Position numbers and translations under genes: made by a program
Notes under the pieces: generated by a model
Told to the model about the DNA's origin: nothing
Database searches by the model: none
What the model saw: the letters and a program-made list of their open reading frames with translations, nothing else
Shown: positions 1 through 12,404 of the stretch, one piece after another
How the letters are laid out: every line of letters starts with the position of its first letter
Numbering within the stretch: the stretch's first letter is position 1
NCBI GenBank assembly: GCA_001574975.1
Contig: KQ965806.1
Coordinates: 79,590-143,589, forward strand
Direction of reading: 5' to 3'
DNA length: 64,000 nucleotides
Source: Gonapodya prolifera JEL478
Lineage: Eukaryota; Monoblepharomycota; Monoblepharidomycetes; Monoblepharidales; Gonapodyaceae

Positions 1-1858
1 ATGAGAATTGCCAACCTTGGCTCACCTGATGAATATCCGAAAATCGCGAATTTCCGTCGCCGTTTCCGCAAGGAAATCGATGATTGTGCGGACTCACAAA
101 TCGACCCCCGAGTTTGTGGAAATGCACAATTTATTCCCGCTGCCACTTTTCTTGTGTGCGTCAAAATTGTGAAAATAAAACTTTGCGCAACGTCTCTAAT
201 GTAAGCCCACAACTAATATTTGAATGTACAAATATGACAGAAAAATTGTCGCAGGTACCCACCTTCAGTAGCCATTTGCTTTCTAGCTTTCAGGCACTCC
301 AATTAAGTATTTGCACAGAAACATCCCAGATGATCAAGAAGAATAGGTCCATGGCAAGAGAATTGCTCATTGCCATAGCCCAGGCAACAGGGAAGGAAAT
401 GGGAGAAAATTCTGATGTTGAAGTCATATTCTTGGTATGTGTCAGTGTGGTTTGCCTTGACCAATAAAATGTAATAATATTACAACCAATCCAAAAGTCA
501 ATATACCACAGGCTATGAAATTAATGGAAATTCCATCAAGGGAGGATGATACAGACACATGGAGGATGGGGAAGGAATGGTGAGACAATTACTTGCAACA
601 ATTAGACATCCTGAGCACATACCAATAGCTGGATGATTGCTTGTACTGTTGCGTTGGGCCAAAGCATTGCAGCCTTTACATCCCACAACCATTGTAGATG
701 AACAGGGAGCAAGTTGTTCTCACCAAGTTCCCAGCCATTGTGCCCACAAATACAGTGCATCAAGGATCAAAGGTATAGTGTTATGGAGGAGTGGTGATGA
801 GACACGTGGCAGCAGAGATGCGTTCAGCAACCTGGGGTTCCTAGGAATATGGGGTCGTTGCAAAGTTTGGGTACCTGTAAGAACCTGGACACAAGTAATC
901 GTGTTAAACTCACCATCACCCTCACCTTTGTCATATATATTGCGTGGTATCATTGCCATAGGGTCCATGGATGTGCAACATGGAGATACCACATGTTGTG
1001 GCGAATCCTCTCTACTGACACCCAGGGAATGCAGCAGCTGACCCACAATGCGCTAATTAAACATTGATTAGATTTGTGGCAAAGTTGGGGCAGGGAGGAA
1101 TGGGGAAACTCACACTATATATGTTTCAGCAGAACCTATCCAAACATGAAGGCCGAGGTTGAAGGTTGCAGAAGTCACCAAATTCAATCCAAAATCGAGG
1201 GGTTTTGAATAAAAAGAGCACCAATCCATGGCAACGGGGTCAGTCCGTGACAGGTTTTCTGTGGAGTGGTGGTTTGTGCAGCCACACTAGTCTCGGACAC
1301 TAAACAGGCTGGAAGATGTGACAGTGACACAGCGGAGAGCGCAGAAACGTCACCGCCTTGGGGGAAGGAGGGAAAGGGTTAGGAGCGCGGTTTCTGTGCT
1401 TGCTGTGGTGCACGCTCGGGCCATCTAACTTTTCTGAGACCCCCCAGATAAGTTAGTGGGGCCAAGTTAGTTCTTGGTTACCCACCCCCAGCGCTCTCTC
1501 TTCCTTCAGTGTAGAACGAGGCCTTCAATCGACGATCCAATATTGCAGAAAGCCTGTGCTTTCAAGCATTCCTGTGTTTTACTGATTCGCAGGCAGTTGC
1601 CTGACGTATTTTGAAGAATCGTATTTATTGTAGATGGTCTTGCGGGTAGCGTCAAATGCTTCCGCCAAAAGTTCCACCTTAACATCTCCTTTCGCTCGAA
1701 GCAGTTTGCAGGCCCGGATTTACCGAAGCAGTTGTGTCGTGGGCGTCATGGAATGTGAAAGAAATTTTGGTTCCGCTGATCCTTCGGGCCGCAGCAGATA
1801 AGTTTTCGCCGTCATATGGGAAGGACCTCGACACGTCCCTTGTGAAAAACAAAGCACG
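1..1858. other. Gene-poor, CpG-depleted stretch
   Basis: I recognise no gene here. The first 120 bases contain many CpG dinucleotides, but from about 240 to 1060 I count only around ten CpGs in roughly 820 bases of moderate GC content, far fewer than chance would give. Short open frames in this part resemble no family I know. The same base-composition signature appears at 25.5-27.6 kb, where a decayed gene copy shows CpG to TpG/CpA changes. I infer an old, formerly methylated repeat or transposon remnant, but no terminal repeats or transposase motifs are visible. 1240-1600 returns to normal CpG density and may hold the promoter of the next gene. Confidence 0.5.
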
Positions 1859-3591
1859 ATGGCTGCCGTGGCAGCGAGGATGGGTCTCTTTACTGCGATC
1901 GCCGTCGCGCTCTGCTGTTCGACCCTAGACACTGTCGAAGCGCGCCCTTATACAACCCGCCTTGAGGTGAGTCTCTCACATACCCTTTCACTCAATAACG
2001 TCACTCTTCGTGAACTCGGTTTCACCTCCTCTCGAAGCATGTCCTCACTGCGATACCTCAAGGGCTTACGCCAACATTGTTCAACTCTCCCGAAAAATGC
2101 TACCTCGCGAAAGCCTCAGGCGCCATCTTTGAGATTACCGATTTTGATCTCGGTCTATCTAGTGGGGAAAAGGCCGGTGGGTGGCTCTATATGCCGCCTG
2201 GAACTGGACCTCATCCTGCTGTTGTGATTCTGCACGTGAGTTTATTCGACTGACAACCAGATGCGCCGTGCTGTAGACTAGGATAAACCCCGAATAGACG
2301 TTGGTGCACGGGGGGAGTCTGATGAAGGGCATCGTCGGGTTTGAACGTGAATTGGACGTCAGGATAGGACATCAGATTTTGGAAGCCTCACTCGAAAATC
2401 CAACAGGGTTGTGGCGGCCTCTGGACACCGAATCTAAACGGTTCGCACATCTACGATCCTGTCACACATCGTGGTGTTCCAAAACTTAACTTCCGCGAAT
2501 GTGAGCAAGGCCCGATCAGCCACCGAACGGCCTAACCGTCGGTCATTCCCTCGTTGATGTGCACGAACTAAGTGGAAGCTCATCATAGATGTCCACGACA
2601 GGGTCCTCCATCCTCTTCGACCACGGCATCGCCTCTTTCATGCTCGACTCATTCCAACGGAGAGGGTTCGCCAGGTTCTGCGGACGGAGACCCGACGAGA
2701 ATCCGGACCGGGACGACGCGGCTGCAAGCCCAGTGTGGGTGCGTGTGGGTGATACTACCGGGTTTTCGCCATGTCATTGTTGATCCGGGCGAGTAACTCG
2801 AATTTTTGGGAATCATCGACACTCAATCACAGCACGGGCCTTCGAATACCTCCTTTCCCGATTCGGTCCTTCTGACTCAACTCTTGAAGACCGCTTTTCG
2901 TCGCCATGCGCTGGCCTGATCAACCCTACTCGGCTCGGCCTGCTCGGATTCTCACACGGCACCGAGACAGTACTTTCGGCCGTTTTAGACCCGAGTGTCC
3001 ATAGGGCGTGGGAGCAGATGTACTTTGTGAGTTGAAGAAGCTCGGGTCGGGGGAGTGGGGCCCGGGTGCTTTGCTTTGGCTGCTTGTCGATCAATGCACA
3101 TCATTCCACTACTAGCACCAACAGCCGATCACCGACCCTCCCTTCTACATACCTACACCTCGCCCTCCCTCTCTTCCCATCAACCTTTCCTTTGCCATCT
3201 CATACTACCCCGGCGAGCGCCTGTTCGGCCTCTTCGGCCGCCCAGATCTCCCACTCGTTCCGAACGCCTACATGCCTCGACTCCCCCTGCTCGGCTATTC
3301 CACGGCTCTGTGGACCCGTTGTACGTCGCCGGGACGCAACACCTGTCCGACCGAGCAACCGCACACGCGACGTTTCTTAAGGGCCAAGGGGTGGAGGTAC
3401 CGGCGGACGGACGGGTAACACAATTTGTGCTCCAGGAGGCAACACATGGGTTTGATGAGGTGCACATGCCGAAAGGAAACCCGGGGAGTGCCTGGTCGGC
3501 ACAGCAGAGGGCGAAGTGGGAGGCGAGGAAGGTGGCACTTGGACTGGTGTTGGAAAGGATTTCCGAGTTGAAAGGATGGTTGGGACCCTAG
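1859..3591 (+). CDS. Secreted dienelactone-hydrolase-like alpha/beta hydrolase, possibly decaying
   Basis: The start at 1859 gives a signal-peptide-like N-terminus (hydrophobic GLFTAIAVALCCS, then a likely cleavage site before ARPYTT), followed by a donor GTGAGT at 1967. A later exon around 2065-2234 reads FEITDFDLGLSSGEKAGG and then WLYMPPGTGPHPAVVILH, the first core strand of dienelactone hydrolases. Further on come FMLDSFQRRGF (about 2640), the nucleophile elbow LGLLGFSHGTETV (about 2945, serine in GFSHG) and a C-terminal block with HGSVDPLYVAG and the probable catalytic histidine in EATHGFDE, ending at 3591. This is the family order: strand, elbow, aspartate, histidine. The blocks lie in different frames, and near 3290 the switch has no clear intron, so the gene may be a recent pseudogene. 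If active it would cleave an ester or lactone outside the cell. Substrate unknown. Confidence 0.55.
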
Positions 3592-3851
3592 ATCGTTTTT
3601 TCTTTGGATTGGTGGGGTGTGATCAAAGTTCAGGAGGCTGGTTCCACTATCGCTGCATCGGACTAATCATCAAATTGATTGAATCAAGCGAGTATCACGC
3701 AAATGTAGTCATCTCTTTCTGTATGATGAACAGATACATACGTACATATCAAAATATCGATCCACCCTTGATTACAAAAGGCTCCGCTGTGCCACAACCT
3801 CCGAGGTTGCGAAGCCTTGCACCACGTCGCACGTTGACGATCGAACGTACC

Positions 3852-6698
3852 ATGCCCAGCACCACCCAGCAACCTCGCGAGCGCCGGAGACGTGTGCCTG
3901 CGACGGCAAACCAGCAGAAGCAGGAACGGTGAGCGCTCTTGGAGGGTTGCTTTTCTCCTGAGTTGTAAAACTTACCTTCTCCACCGAAAGTGCCGCCGAC
4001 CGAATTGGGCGACTCGAAGCTATGCTGGGCCTTCCCCCGCTCGACACTGAAGGAGTACCATCGACGAAGTCGTCCGAATCTGCGTCTAGGCAGAAGCGCA
4101 AGCGAACGGAGCCTCCCCCCCACAAGGCAGCAGCCTCCTCGGCTCCCTCATATTTGCCGACGGAGGTCTCGTTTTTACCTCAAGAACAACTCTCGTTTGT
4201 GCAGGACGAAGTGCGAAGCTTTGATGCTTCGATGGAGGATGCCTTACTCGCCGAACTGGCAGAAGACTCGACACTCTTGGAGTTTATTGCACAGCAGGAA
4301 GCTGATGCACTGGACAGCGTGGCCGGTACAATCAGTCTATCTTCCGCAGTATCGACAAGGAGCAACACATCTTCACTGTCCTCCCTGGGATACCAAAGAC
4401 AGGAATACTCACCACCTGAGGAATGGGGCAATCCAAGGAGTATCTCGATTTCCCCCGAGTTCATCCCGGCCACGACCCCACCTTCGAACCATGGCTCTTT
4501 GAACTTGGAAATGTCCATCTTCGAGGGTCTTCCGCCTATCCCTGACCCAGCTGTGTTGCGTGAACTTTTGGACGTGTACTTTGAAACAGTGGCGAAAAGC
4601 TTTCCCTTCATCCATCGCAAACGGTTCTTTGCCAATAATCGCATGAATGATAAACCGTTGGTCTGGAGGTGCGTGCAATTCTTCAACATTAGTTCACTTG
4701 GTTTTGAACTAATCGACTGCATCCCTCAGCATGATTTCTGCCGCCACTGCATTTATCAGTAAGGTCGACCAACCACACCCTCTCCGGCCCCTTCTCATTG
4801 CATACGGGGACCGCCTCCTACCCTACCTCCTCTCACGTACACCTACGATCCCTATCGTGCAGGCACTGTTCCATCTCGCCATCGACGGCCTCACGAGTAG
4901 CCGCATGGAAAAGTTCCACGAGACCGCGGCTGCTTGCGTTGCTGGGTTCCGTGTGGCAGCCGCGTTTGACCTGAGTGGTATGAGTAGTTCGAATGGTGGA
5001 AATGTGCAGCCTCCGGTGGACATGGACGTCTGGTTTGACAAAGAGGAGGCAAGGAGAACAGCGTGGTTTGTAGCTGGATGGCTCGACAAGATGGTGGGGT
5101 TGTGGCAAAGCAAACCGGGCGTGCTTGGGTATGATGAGCTCGCCCTGATGACTCTGCAAGTTGAAGCGTCGCAATCTTGTGCTGAGGAACCGAGTGTTGA
5201 ACGTACCCTTTATTCCACAGGCCGTGCCACGAATCTCTCTGGAGCGACGATATCTCTTCGACGTACACCACTCCTCTGAACCTCGTCGGGATACTGCAAA
5301 GGCCAGGACTGATCTTTGCTGCGCCGACGCTCGAGCGATTCTATGACTACGAGGCGTGGCCTTTGGAGAGGACCACAGAGGAACCTTTGGGAGCGATGGC
5401 CTTGGGGATAGCCTTGTCCACAACCGCAACTGATAAAATCCTCGAATTTGTAAGTAACCAATCCGACCTATCATCTGAGACCTGGTCTTTATTTCACCAC
5501 TAACCCGCGATTTCTTATCTTCATTATAGCGCCATTACTGCTCACGACGTGGTATCATAACAACGAACGAAGACACATTATCCTCGTTCGACGCATCGTC
5601 AGGAGTACCTCCCCCATCGATGGCATTCCGAAAAGCCCAACAGCTGAACGATCAAGTGGCCGTAGCTATGACAACTTGGTACGCTCGTTTTCATGCTGCA
5701 CTGGGACTTCCAATACCCCCGATCGTCAAGAACGTCTGCGAGGCTGCTCTCCAACCCAAGGAGCCACCGCACCCAACCATCACATCGCAACCATGGGCCC
5801 TGGCTCACTTCATCCAGTACCACGCGCTTTGCTCGCTCTGGAGCTCCCCAATTCCTCCGGCAGGCGCTGGCGCTGAAGCCGGCCCGTCACCGCTGCTTCG
5901 CCAAATCGCCGCTTCACGATTTGCAGAAGCGTGCTCTCCTACACCTCCATCTGTGACAGCCTGGATGTCGAGCTCTGCGTTCGTGATGAGTTTGGATCAT
6001 GCGAGAGTGACTTTTGCGGCTCTTGAAATGTTCCTTGAGACTTATGGCGAACACCGTCTGTTTGAGTTCAGTACGGTGGGGTCGTCGTTTACAGGTGCGT
6101 TTATTGGTCCATGGAATTTGTGTGCACTGCTCCGCATCTAACCAGTTCATTTGTTCGATCTGCTTCACCCATTGATATCAAGTGGGAATGTCTGCAGTAT
6201 CTGTTCTTGTTGCCATCAAGGAGATGCAACATATCATCAAAGTGAACCTTGCCTCTGAACCATCCGGGGACTGTGCTTTGATATTGCCGCAAAACCAAGT
6301 CATCGCCGGGTTTATGTTGCAAGCGAGTCAGCAAATTAAAACGGCTGTTCGAACGACGCAAGCTCTGGGTAAAATCTGGAAGAAGGGTCAAGGTAAGCTT
6401 GAGCTTATCTTTAATGCGACTTGTGGCATGTTTCTGAAACTGGGCCGGACTACTCTCAGCAACCGCAAAACTCATCGAAAGTATGGCTGCCTCTGTCTGC
6501 AGTGGCTTTTCAAGTGACGCCAAGTTGTCGGAACTGGCGCACAAGTGGCCGGAGCACTATGGTATGAATGAAACGAACAGTTGGAACTCAGTGGCACATC
6601 AGGGCGCGAGCGTTCGAAGCATGTACGACATTGCATCTCGGAGGATTTCCGATGGCATTCAAGGATCCAAAGGATTAAACGATTTACTTCACGGCTGA
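3852..6698 (+). CDS. Fungal-specific transcription factor domain protein, intact tandem copy
   Basis: Seven exons give a continuous 807-residue protein: 3852-3928, 3991-4668, 4730-5155, 5221-5449, 5530-6094, 6183-6392, 6460-6698. All phases agree. The middle part matches the fungal transcription factor regulatory domain: a segment with YFETVAKSFPFIHRKRFF (about 4575-4630), then a helical region with HLAIDGLTSSRM, FRVAAAFDLSGM and EARRTAWFVAGWLDKM. The N-terminus is basic (RERRRR) and runs into a short helix (IGRLEAMLG) like the linker that follows a zinc cluster, but no Cys6 motif is present in this or any nearby frame. It may therefore bind DNA only through partners or by another element. 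Intron 3 starts with GCAAGT, a GC-AG intron; the downstream copy has GTGAGT there. Proline- and serine-rich low complexity lies at about residues 50-170. Confidence 0.75.
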
Positions 6699-7425
6699 TG
6701 TTGATGGGACAATTGATGCACTTGACTGGGGAAGATAATCAGCTACAGCATGACAGCGATGGCAAATGCATTCGTTTGGTTACATCAAGATTTTTTTGTT
6801 ATAATTGTACCTTCATTGGGGTCACAAACTTTCTTTTGCAACTCAAACGCCTTATTTCGACCGACTTTAAAAGCTTCTGATACTCTTCAAGTCTGGGAGA
6901 CTCGTGCTTCTTTTGTTCCAAAGAAATTAGAATTCCAAATCCAATTATGAAACAAAAAATTAGCTTTCGAAAACGTGGCTTTTCGCCACTGAAATAAGTC
7001 AAAAACAAGCAATTGTTTCAAACAAGGATGATGCATTTACAAGTGTTTAGGTGCAATCCCTGTGCGAGACTATGAACATCGGATTGTGCGGCGCTCATCA
7101 GAAATGACCTCGGTTTCAACTGCAACTGCGTCTTATCAGTCTTATTAGACACACCGCAGCTTGAAGCTATTTCTGTGCATGGTTTCAGTTCCTTGCCGAT
7201 CATATTCGGCCTCGCTGTCCTCCAGAATCGAGGGCTAATCATGTGCTCTGTGTTCGGTGTTCCCGTTGCGGACAGACAGGAGGAGATTTCCAAGAGAGAT
7301 ATAGCAATCTAGTCATTCCTCTCTGCATACTGAACAGATACACATCCAAATATCAATGCACTTTGATGACAGGAGGTCGCTGTCTGTGCCACAACCGCGT
7401 GCGAGCCCTCCACCAACAGAAAGCG
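6699..7425. other. Spacer between the tandem regulatory genes
   Basis: No gene is visible. The last 130 bases before 7426 resemble the sequence just upstream of 3852 (both contain a run with ATACA...ATATCAA and a short CAC/CAA-rich leader), so the duplication unit includes part of the promoter. The rest is AT-rich and probably holds the 3' untranslated region and terminator of the upstream copy. Confidence 0.4.
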
Positions 7426-10268
7426 ATGCCCAGTACCACCCAGCAACCGCGCGAGAGACGGAGACGAGCGCCTGTGCCGGTAAACCAGCAGAAGCAGGAA
7501 CGGTGTGCGCTCTTGCGAGGTTCCTTTTCTCTTGAGTTGTTAAACTTGCATTCCCCACCAAAAGTGCCGCCGACCGAATCGGGCGACTTGAAGCCATGCT
7601 TGGCCTTCCCCCACTCGACATCGTAGGAGTGCCATCGACGGATTTGGCCGAATCTGCGCCCAGGCAGAAGCGCAAGCGAACGGAGCCTCCCCCGCCTGGG
7701 CAGCAGCCTCCTCGGCTCCCTCACATTTGTCGACGGAAGTCTCGTTTTTACCTCAAGAGCAACTCTCGTTTGTGCAGGAGGAAGCGCGAAGCTTTGATGC
7801 TTCGATGGAGGATGCCTTACTTGCCCAACTGGCGGCAGAATCGTCTCTCTTGGAGTTTATTGAACAGCGGGAAGGCAGTACACTGGACAGCGTGACCGGT
7901 ACAATCAGTCTATTTTCAGCTGCATCAACAAGGAGCAGCACATCTTCACTTCCCTCCCTGGGATACCAAAGACGGGAATACTCACCACCTGAGGAATGGG
8001 GCAATCCAAGGAGTATCTCTTTTCCCCCGAGTTCATCCCGGCCACGACCCCACCTTCGGATCATGGCTCTTTGAACTTGGAAATGTCCATCTTCGAGGGT
8101 CTTCCGCCTATCCCAGACCCAGTTGTGTTGTGTGAACTTGTGGACGTGTACTTTGAAAACGTGGCGAAAAGCTTTCCCTTCATCCATCGCGAACGGTTCT
8201 TTGCAAATGATCGTATGAACGATAAGCCGCTGGTCTGGAGGTGCGTGCAATTCATCAATACCTCAACTGGTTTTGACAGAACCTATCAGAATGCATCCCT
8301 CAGCATGATTTCAGTCGCAACTGCATTCACCAGCAAAGCCGACCAACCACACCCTCTCCGGCCCCTTCTCATTGCATACGGGGACCGCCTCCTACCCTAC
8401 CTCCTCTCACGTACACCTACGATCCCTATCGTGCATGCACTGTTCCATCTCGCCATCGACGGTCTCATGAGCAGTCGACTACAATGGTTCTACGCGACTG
8501 CGACAGCTTCCGTTGCTGGGTTCCGTGTGGCAGCCGCGTTTGACCTAAGTGGTATGGGGAGTTTCAATGGCGGGAATATACAGCATCCGGTGGACGTGGA
8601 CGCCTGGTTTGACAAAGAAGAGTACCGGAGGATGTCGTGGTTTGTTGGGTGGCTTGACAAGATGGTGGGATTGTGGCAAAGCACAACTGGCGTGCTTGGG
8701 TATTATGAGCTCGCACTTGTGACCCTGTGAGTTGAAGCTTCCCAACCTCATTTCGAAGAATTGTGTTGTTGATTAAACCATCCACTTTACAGACCTTGCC
8801 ACGAATCTCTCTGGAGCGACGATATCTCTTCGACGTACACCACTCCTCTGAATTTCGTCGGGATACTGCAAAGGCCAGGACTGATCTTTGCTGCGCCGAC
8901 GCTCGAGCGATTCTATGACTACGAGGCGTGGCCTTTGGAGAGGACGCAAGAGGAACCCTTGGGAGCAATGGCCCTGGGATCGGCGTTGTACACATACGCA
9001 ACGGATAAAATTCTCGAATTTGTAAGTATCCAATCGCGATCGAATAATCGATCCGATATATGGTTTTCATTTCACGAAAACCCCGGAATTCCTTACCTTC
9101 CATACAGCGCGATTACTGTGCACGACGTGGCATCATAACAACGAACGAAGACACATTATCCTTGTTCGACGCATCTTCAGGAGTACCACCCCCGTCGATG
9201 GCCTTCCGAAAAGCCCAACAACTGAACGATCAAGCTGCAGTCGCTATGACAACCTGATACGCGCGTTTTCACGCTGCGTTGGGGCTTCCAATACCTCCGA
9301 TCCCCAAGAACATCTCCGAAGCCGCACTCCAACTCAAAGAGCCACCTCACCCGACCATTGTATCACAACCATGGGCCCTGGCTCACTTCATCCAGTACCA
9401 CGCCCTTTGTTCACTTTGGAACTCCCCGATTCCTCCGGCTGGTGCAGGCGCTGAAGCCGGCCCGTCCCCGCTACTTCGCCAAATCGCCGCGGCAAGATTC
9501 GCAGAAGCGTGCTCCCCTACACCTCCATCTGTGACGGCGTGGATATCGAGCTCTGCGTTCGTGATGAGTTTGGATCATGCGAGGGTGGCTTTTGGTGCTC
9601 TGGAAACGTTCCTGGAGGCCTATGGCGACAACCGTCTGTTTGAGTTTAGCACGGTGGGGTTGGCGTTCACAGGTGCGTTTATTGAGACTCGGATTTTTCG
9701 GAACTTTGTCAAACGAATGAATGATCGATCGACCTTTTCACCATCACCAGTGGGCATGCCGGCCGTTTCTGTTCTCGTGGCTGTCAAAGAGATGCAACAT
9801 ATTGTTCGACTGAGCACGCCATCTGACACATCAAGTGAATGCGCCTTGGTGCTTCCCGAAAATCAAGTCATTTCTGGTTTTCTAGTGCAAGCGAGTAATC
9901 AAATCAAAACCGCTGTGAGAACCACGCAAGCGCTGGGAAGAATCTGGAAGAAAGGAGCGGGTGAGCTTGAGCAGCATCGTGTTTTCCTTCCAACGATAAG
10001 ATTTCATTCGTCCTTCGCCGCTGTTCCCCCGTCGTTAAGTACCGCAAAATTCATTGAAGCTATGGCGGCACTTGTCTGCACCGACTTTGGTAACGACCCC
10101 AAACTTATGGAGATGACGCAGAAGTGGTCCACTGGATATTATGGCGAGAATTTCGACGCAAACAAATGGAATGCTATCCGCAAGGGCACGAAAGCGCATA
10201 GTATATTTGAGATCGGATCGCGGAAGATTGGCGCTGGTATTCAAAGATGGATGGATGATTTTGTGTGA
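7426..10268 (+). pseudogene. Second tandem copy of the fungal regulatory gene, disrupted
   Basis: This copy lies about 3.57 kb downstream of the first in the same orientation and matches it exon by exon, including MPSTTQQPRERRRR at the start, the HPLRPLLIAYGDRLLPYLL block and the C-terminal third. Relative to the first copy it has a one-base frame difference near 7695 (CCCCCGCC against CCCCCCCAC), another near 8020 (TCTCTTTTCC against TCTCGATTTCC) and a TGA at 9255-9257 where the first copy has TGG (tryptophan before YARFHAALG). Introns are in the same places, and intron 3 has a normal GT donor here. From 9258 to 10268 the frame is open apart from introns and well conserved, so loss is recent or the C-terminal part is still under some constraint. 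A sequencing error could explain one lesion but hardly all three. Confidence 0.75.
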
Positions 10269-10599
10269 TGAGTATCAGCACATCACATCGTGGCCAGAAA
10301 GCACCGTATTTTGATTTTCGAGTTCTCCTTGCAGGGAGGCTAACAGCGATAGCAAATGTATTCTTGATTACATCCAGATTTCGTTGTAATTGTACGCTGT
10401 ATTAGGGTCATAAAGACATAAACTCTGCATTGCGATAAAAACACTGCACCTTTCTCTCGGATGATAAAAGCTTCGAGACCCATACTCTGCTAAGACTGTT
10501 CAAATTGTATCAATTGGAGTGGCCCGCTCCACTCTGACATTCCGAAGTGCTCAGCGTCGGGTCCTATCGTGCAGCAGGGAGGAGTCAAACATTGAGGAA

Positions 10600-10960
10600 A
10601 GCTCAACTATCCAACTTGCAAATTTTCGGAGCACTTACAGTTACCGGAATCACCAGCCCAATAACAAGCACTGTCGACATATAGAAGATCAGGATCCTGA
10701 TGAACGCCCCCCTGGTTGCATTTGGCACGTTCTTCATGGGATTCACGGCTTCACGGCTCGTCAAGCCCACCAACTCGGTCCCTCCATACGCGTAGAACAC
10801 CGTTGTAAACCGCTGAGAACCGCCACGAATTGACGCTTGCTGGGTGGACCGTCGCCGGAAGGTTCGCCGATGGGAGCGCCGGGTACGTTTCAGTTGGAAC
10901 CCCCAATGAAGCCGAGGGATTTGTTGTCGCCGAGGTCGATGGCCACGGGTTGAGGCGGGG
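10600..10960 (-). pseudogene. Fragment of an amino-acid permease gene
   Basis: Read on the minus strand, one frame gives FYAYGGTELVGLTSREAVN followed by a membrane segment ILIFYMSTVLVIGLVIPVT. This is the signature region of fungal AAT-family amino-acid permeases, around transmembrane segments 6-7 (GTELVGL...NP...P.A). The upstream part (FVAVLSGLQ) continues the family pattern but lies in a frame shifted by one base, and LGFIGGSN further upstream resembles the loop before it. No start region or remaining membrane segments are found on either side. I read this as a relic of about 120 codons, not a working transporter. Confidence 0.6.
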
Positions 10961-11792
10961 CAGGTTGAGGACCTGGAGCTGCTGGCCGTCGTGGCTGGCG
11001 GGGTGGGCGGGAGGTGATATCTGAACGACGGGAAGTGATGCGTTGGAGATGTGGGATTGAGACAAGGGGACGTAGAGTACCATCAACGACGGCGGAGGTT
11101 AAGGGTTGACGGAGAATGAAAGGAACGGAACTCAGTGGTAGAAATGACTGAATCTGGAGAGAAGAAGGCACAAAATGTTGAAAAGAAGAGCTTCAAAGCA
11201 CAACCAGGACAAGACTCACGACAGAGTTGAGCCATTGTCTAGTGCTGCGCGTTTGACAGCACAATCAACGTTGCCGGTCCATTATCCCAAATTTTATGCA
11301 TGCTGCGGTCCAGTGGGTGCGGGTGGTGACGTAGACAACGCAACGGGTTCTCGAGATGACAGGTCTTGGCGGTAATGTAGGAGGTAGTGGAGGGAACTCT
11401 CTGTCGTATTGAGAGTCAAGGTGTGATTTGAAACAGGAGGAGGGAGAAAACATATCGTTTTGAAGAGGGATGCGTGAAGTCTGGACCAGAGAGAGAACCA
11501 GAACGGTACATTGATGTAGGGCAGCGAAAGTGATGAAAGTAGTGGAGTGTAGTGTAGAGGAGTGTGCAAGGAAGTGAAAAGAAAAATGATGAGTTTGAAG
11601 TGAAAAGAACTCCAAAATAGATGATGCAACAGCCGTGAACTGGTCCCAAGACCTTGCGTGTGTCTGTCCGACGAAAATCGAACGTCGAGTTTGGATGACT
11701 CGAAAAGAAAACCGGGTGATTTTGAATTTCTTTGCCGCTGGCCCAGCCACAAACACAGCCCTGCATTGGGAGTAGCCGTAATAACCATATGA

Positions 11793-12005
11793 TTGCGACG
11801 TTTGCCAATTGAAGAATGGGCAGTGGTGACTTGGTTGGAAAGTGAGAACGGTGGAACACAAAAGGATGCTGCAAGGGCTGTAGCAGAGTTTTACGGAGTG
11901 AAAGTTACACAGCAAACCATCTCCAATATTGTAAAACGAGTAGAAACAAGGCACAAGAAAGCAATGGGGATGGAATTGCAGCCTCCATCAACAAGTCTTC
12001 CATGA
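11793..12005 (+). CDS. Helix-turn-helix fragment resembling CENP-B/pogo N-termini
   Basis: An open stretch of about 70 codons, lacking an ATG, contains EEWAVVTWLESENGGTQKDA and then GVKVTQQTISNIVKRVE. The pattern (a helix with a tryptophan, TQK, then a recognition helix V-TQQTISNI) fits the N-terminal helix-turn-helix of CENP-B-like proteins and pogo-type transposases. No DDE catalytic domain follows; the frame closes at 12005 and the next 400 bases are AT-rich. It could be an exon of an unrecognised gene, a domesticated DNA-binding piece or the end of a decayed DNA transposon. I cannot choose between these from the sequence. Confidence 0.35.
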   Translation: MRRLPIEEWAVVTWLESENGGTQKDAARAVAEFYGVKVTQQTISNIVKRVETRHKKAMGMELQPPSTSLP

Positions 12006-12404
12006 CGAAACTATTTGAACTCGATTGTATAGTGTAGTAAACTCATCATTACCTTAAAAAATATATCTGCAAGTGTTATTAAGAATGTTTGCTGAACAAT
12101 TTTGAGCCAGATCGGTTGGCGCGAGGGTGCTTTGGTCGAGTTACCCAATATTGATGGGCCCACTCATTCTTGGTGAGACAGTTCCTGAACAAAAAATTAG
12201 TTTCACATTAATTTCAGATGACCAAAGCTGAGGTAGCAAGTTTATTTCATGATCCACTTAAATAGCGGGCGATTCATCAGTTTTCGGTATTCCATCAACC
12301 TTCAACAGTGAGTTATCTTCGTTGGAAGATGAGCCGAAGGGCGATGACTTCTGACCTCCTCGCTGCCTCTGTTGCTGTCAACACCGCACACGCAGGTCGC
12401 CGCA

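Noticed and set aside
11793-12005. Complete DNA transposon
   Set aside because: Only a helix-turn-helix-like stretch is present; no DDE domain, terminal inverted repeats or target duplication could be found.
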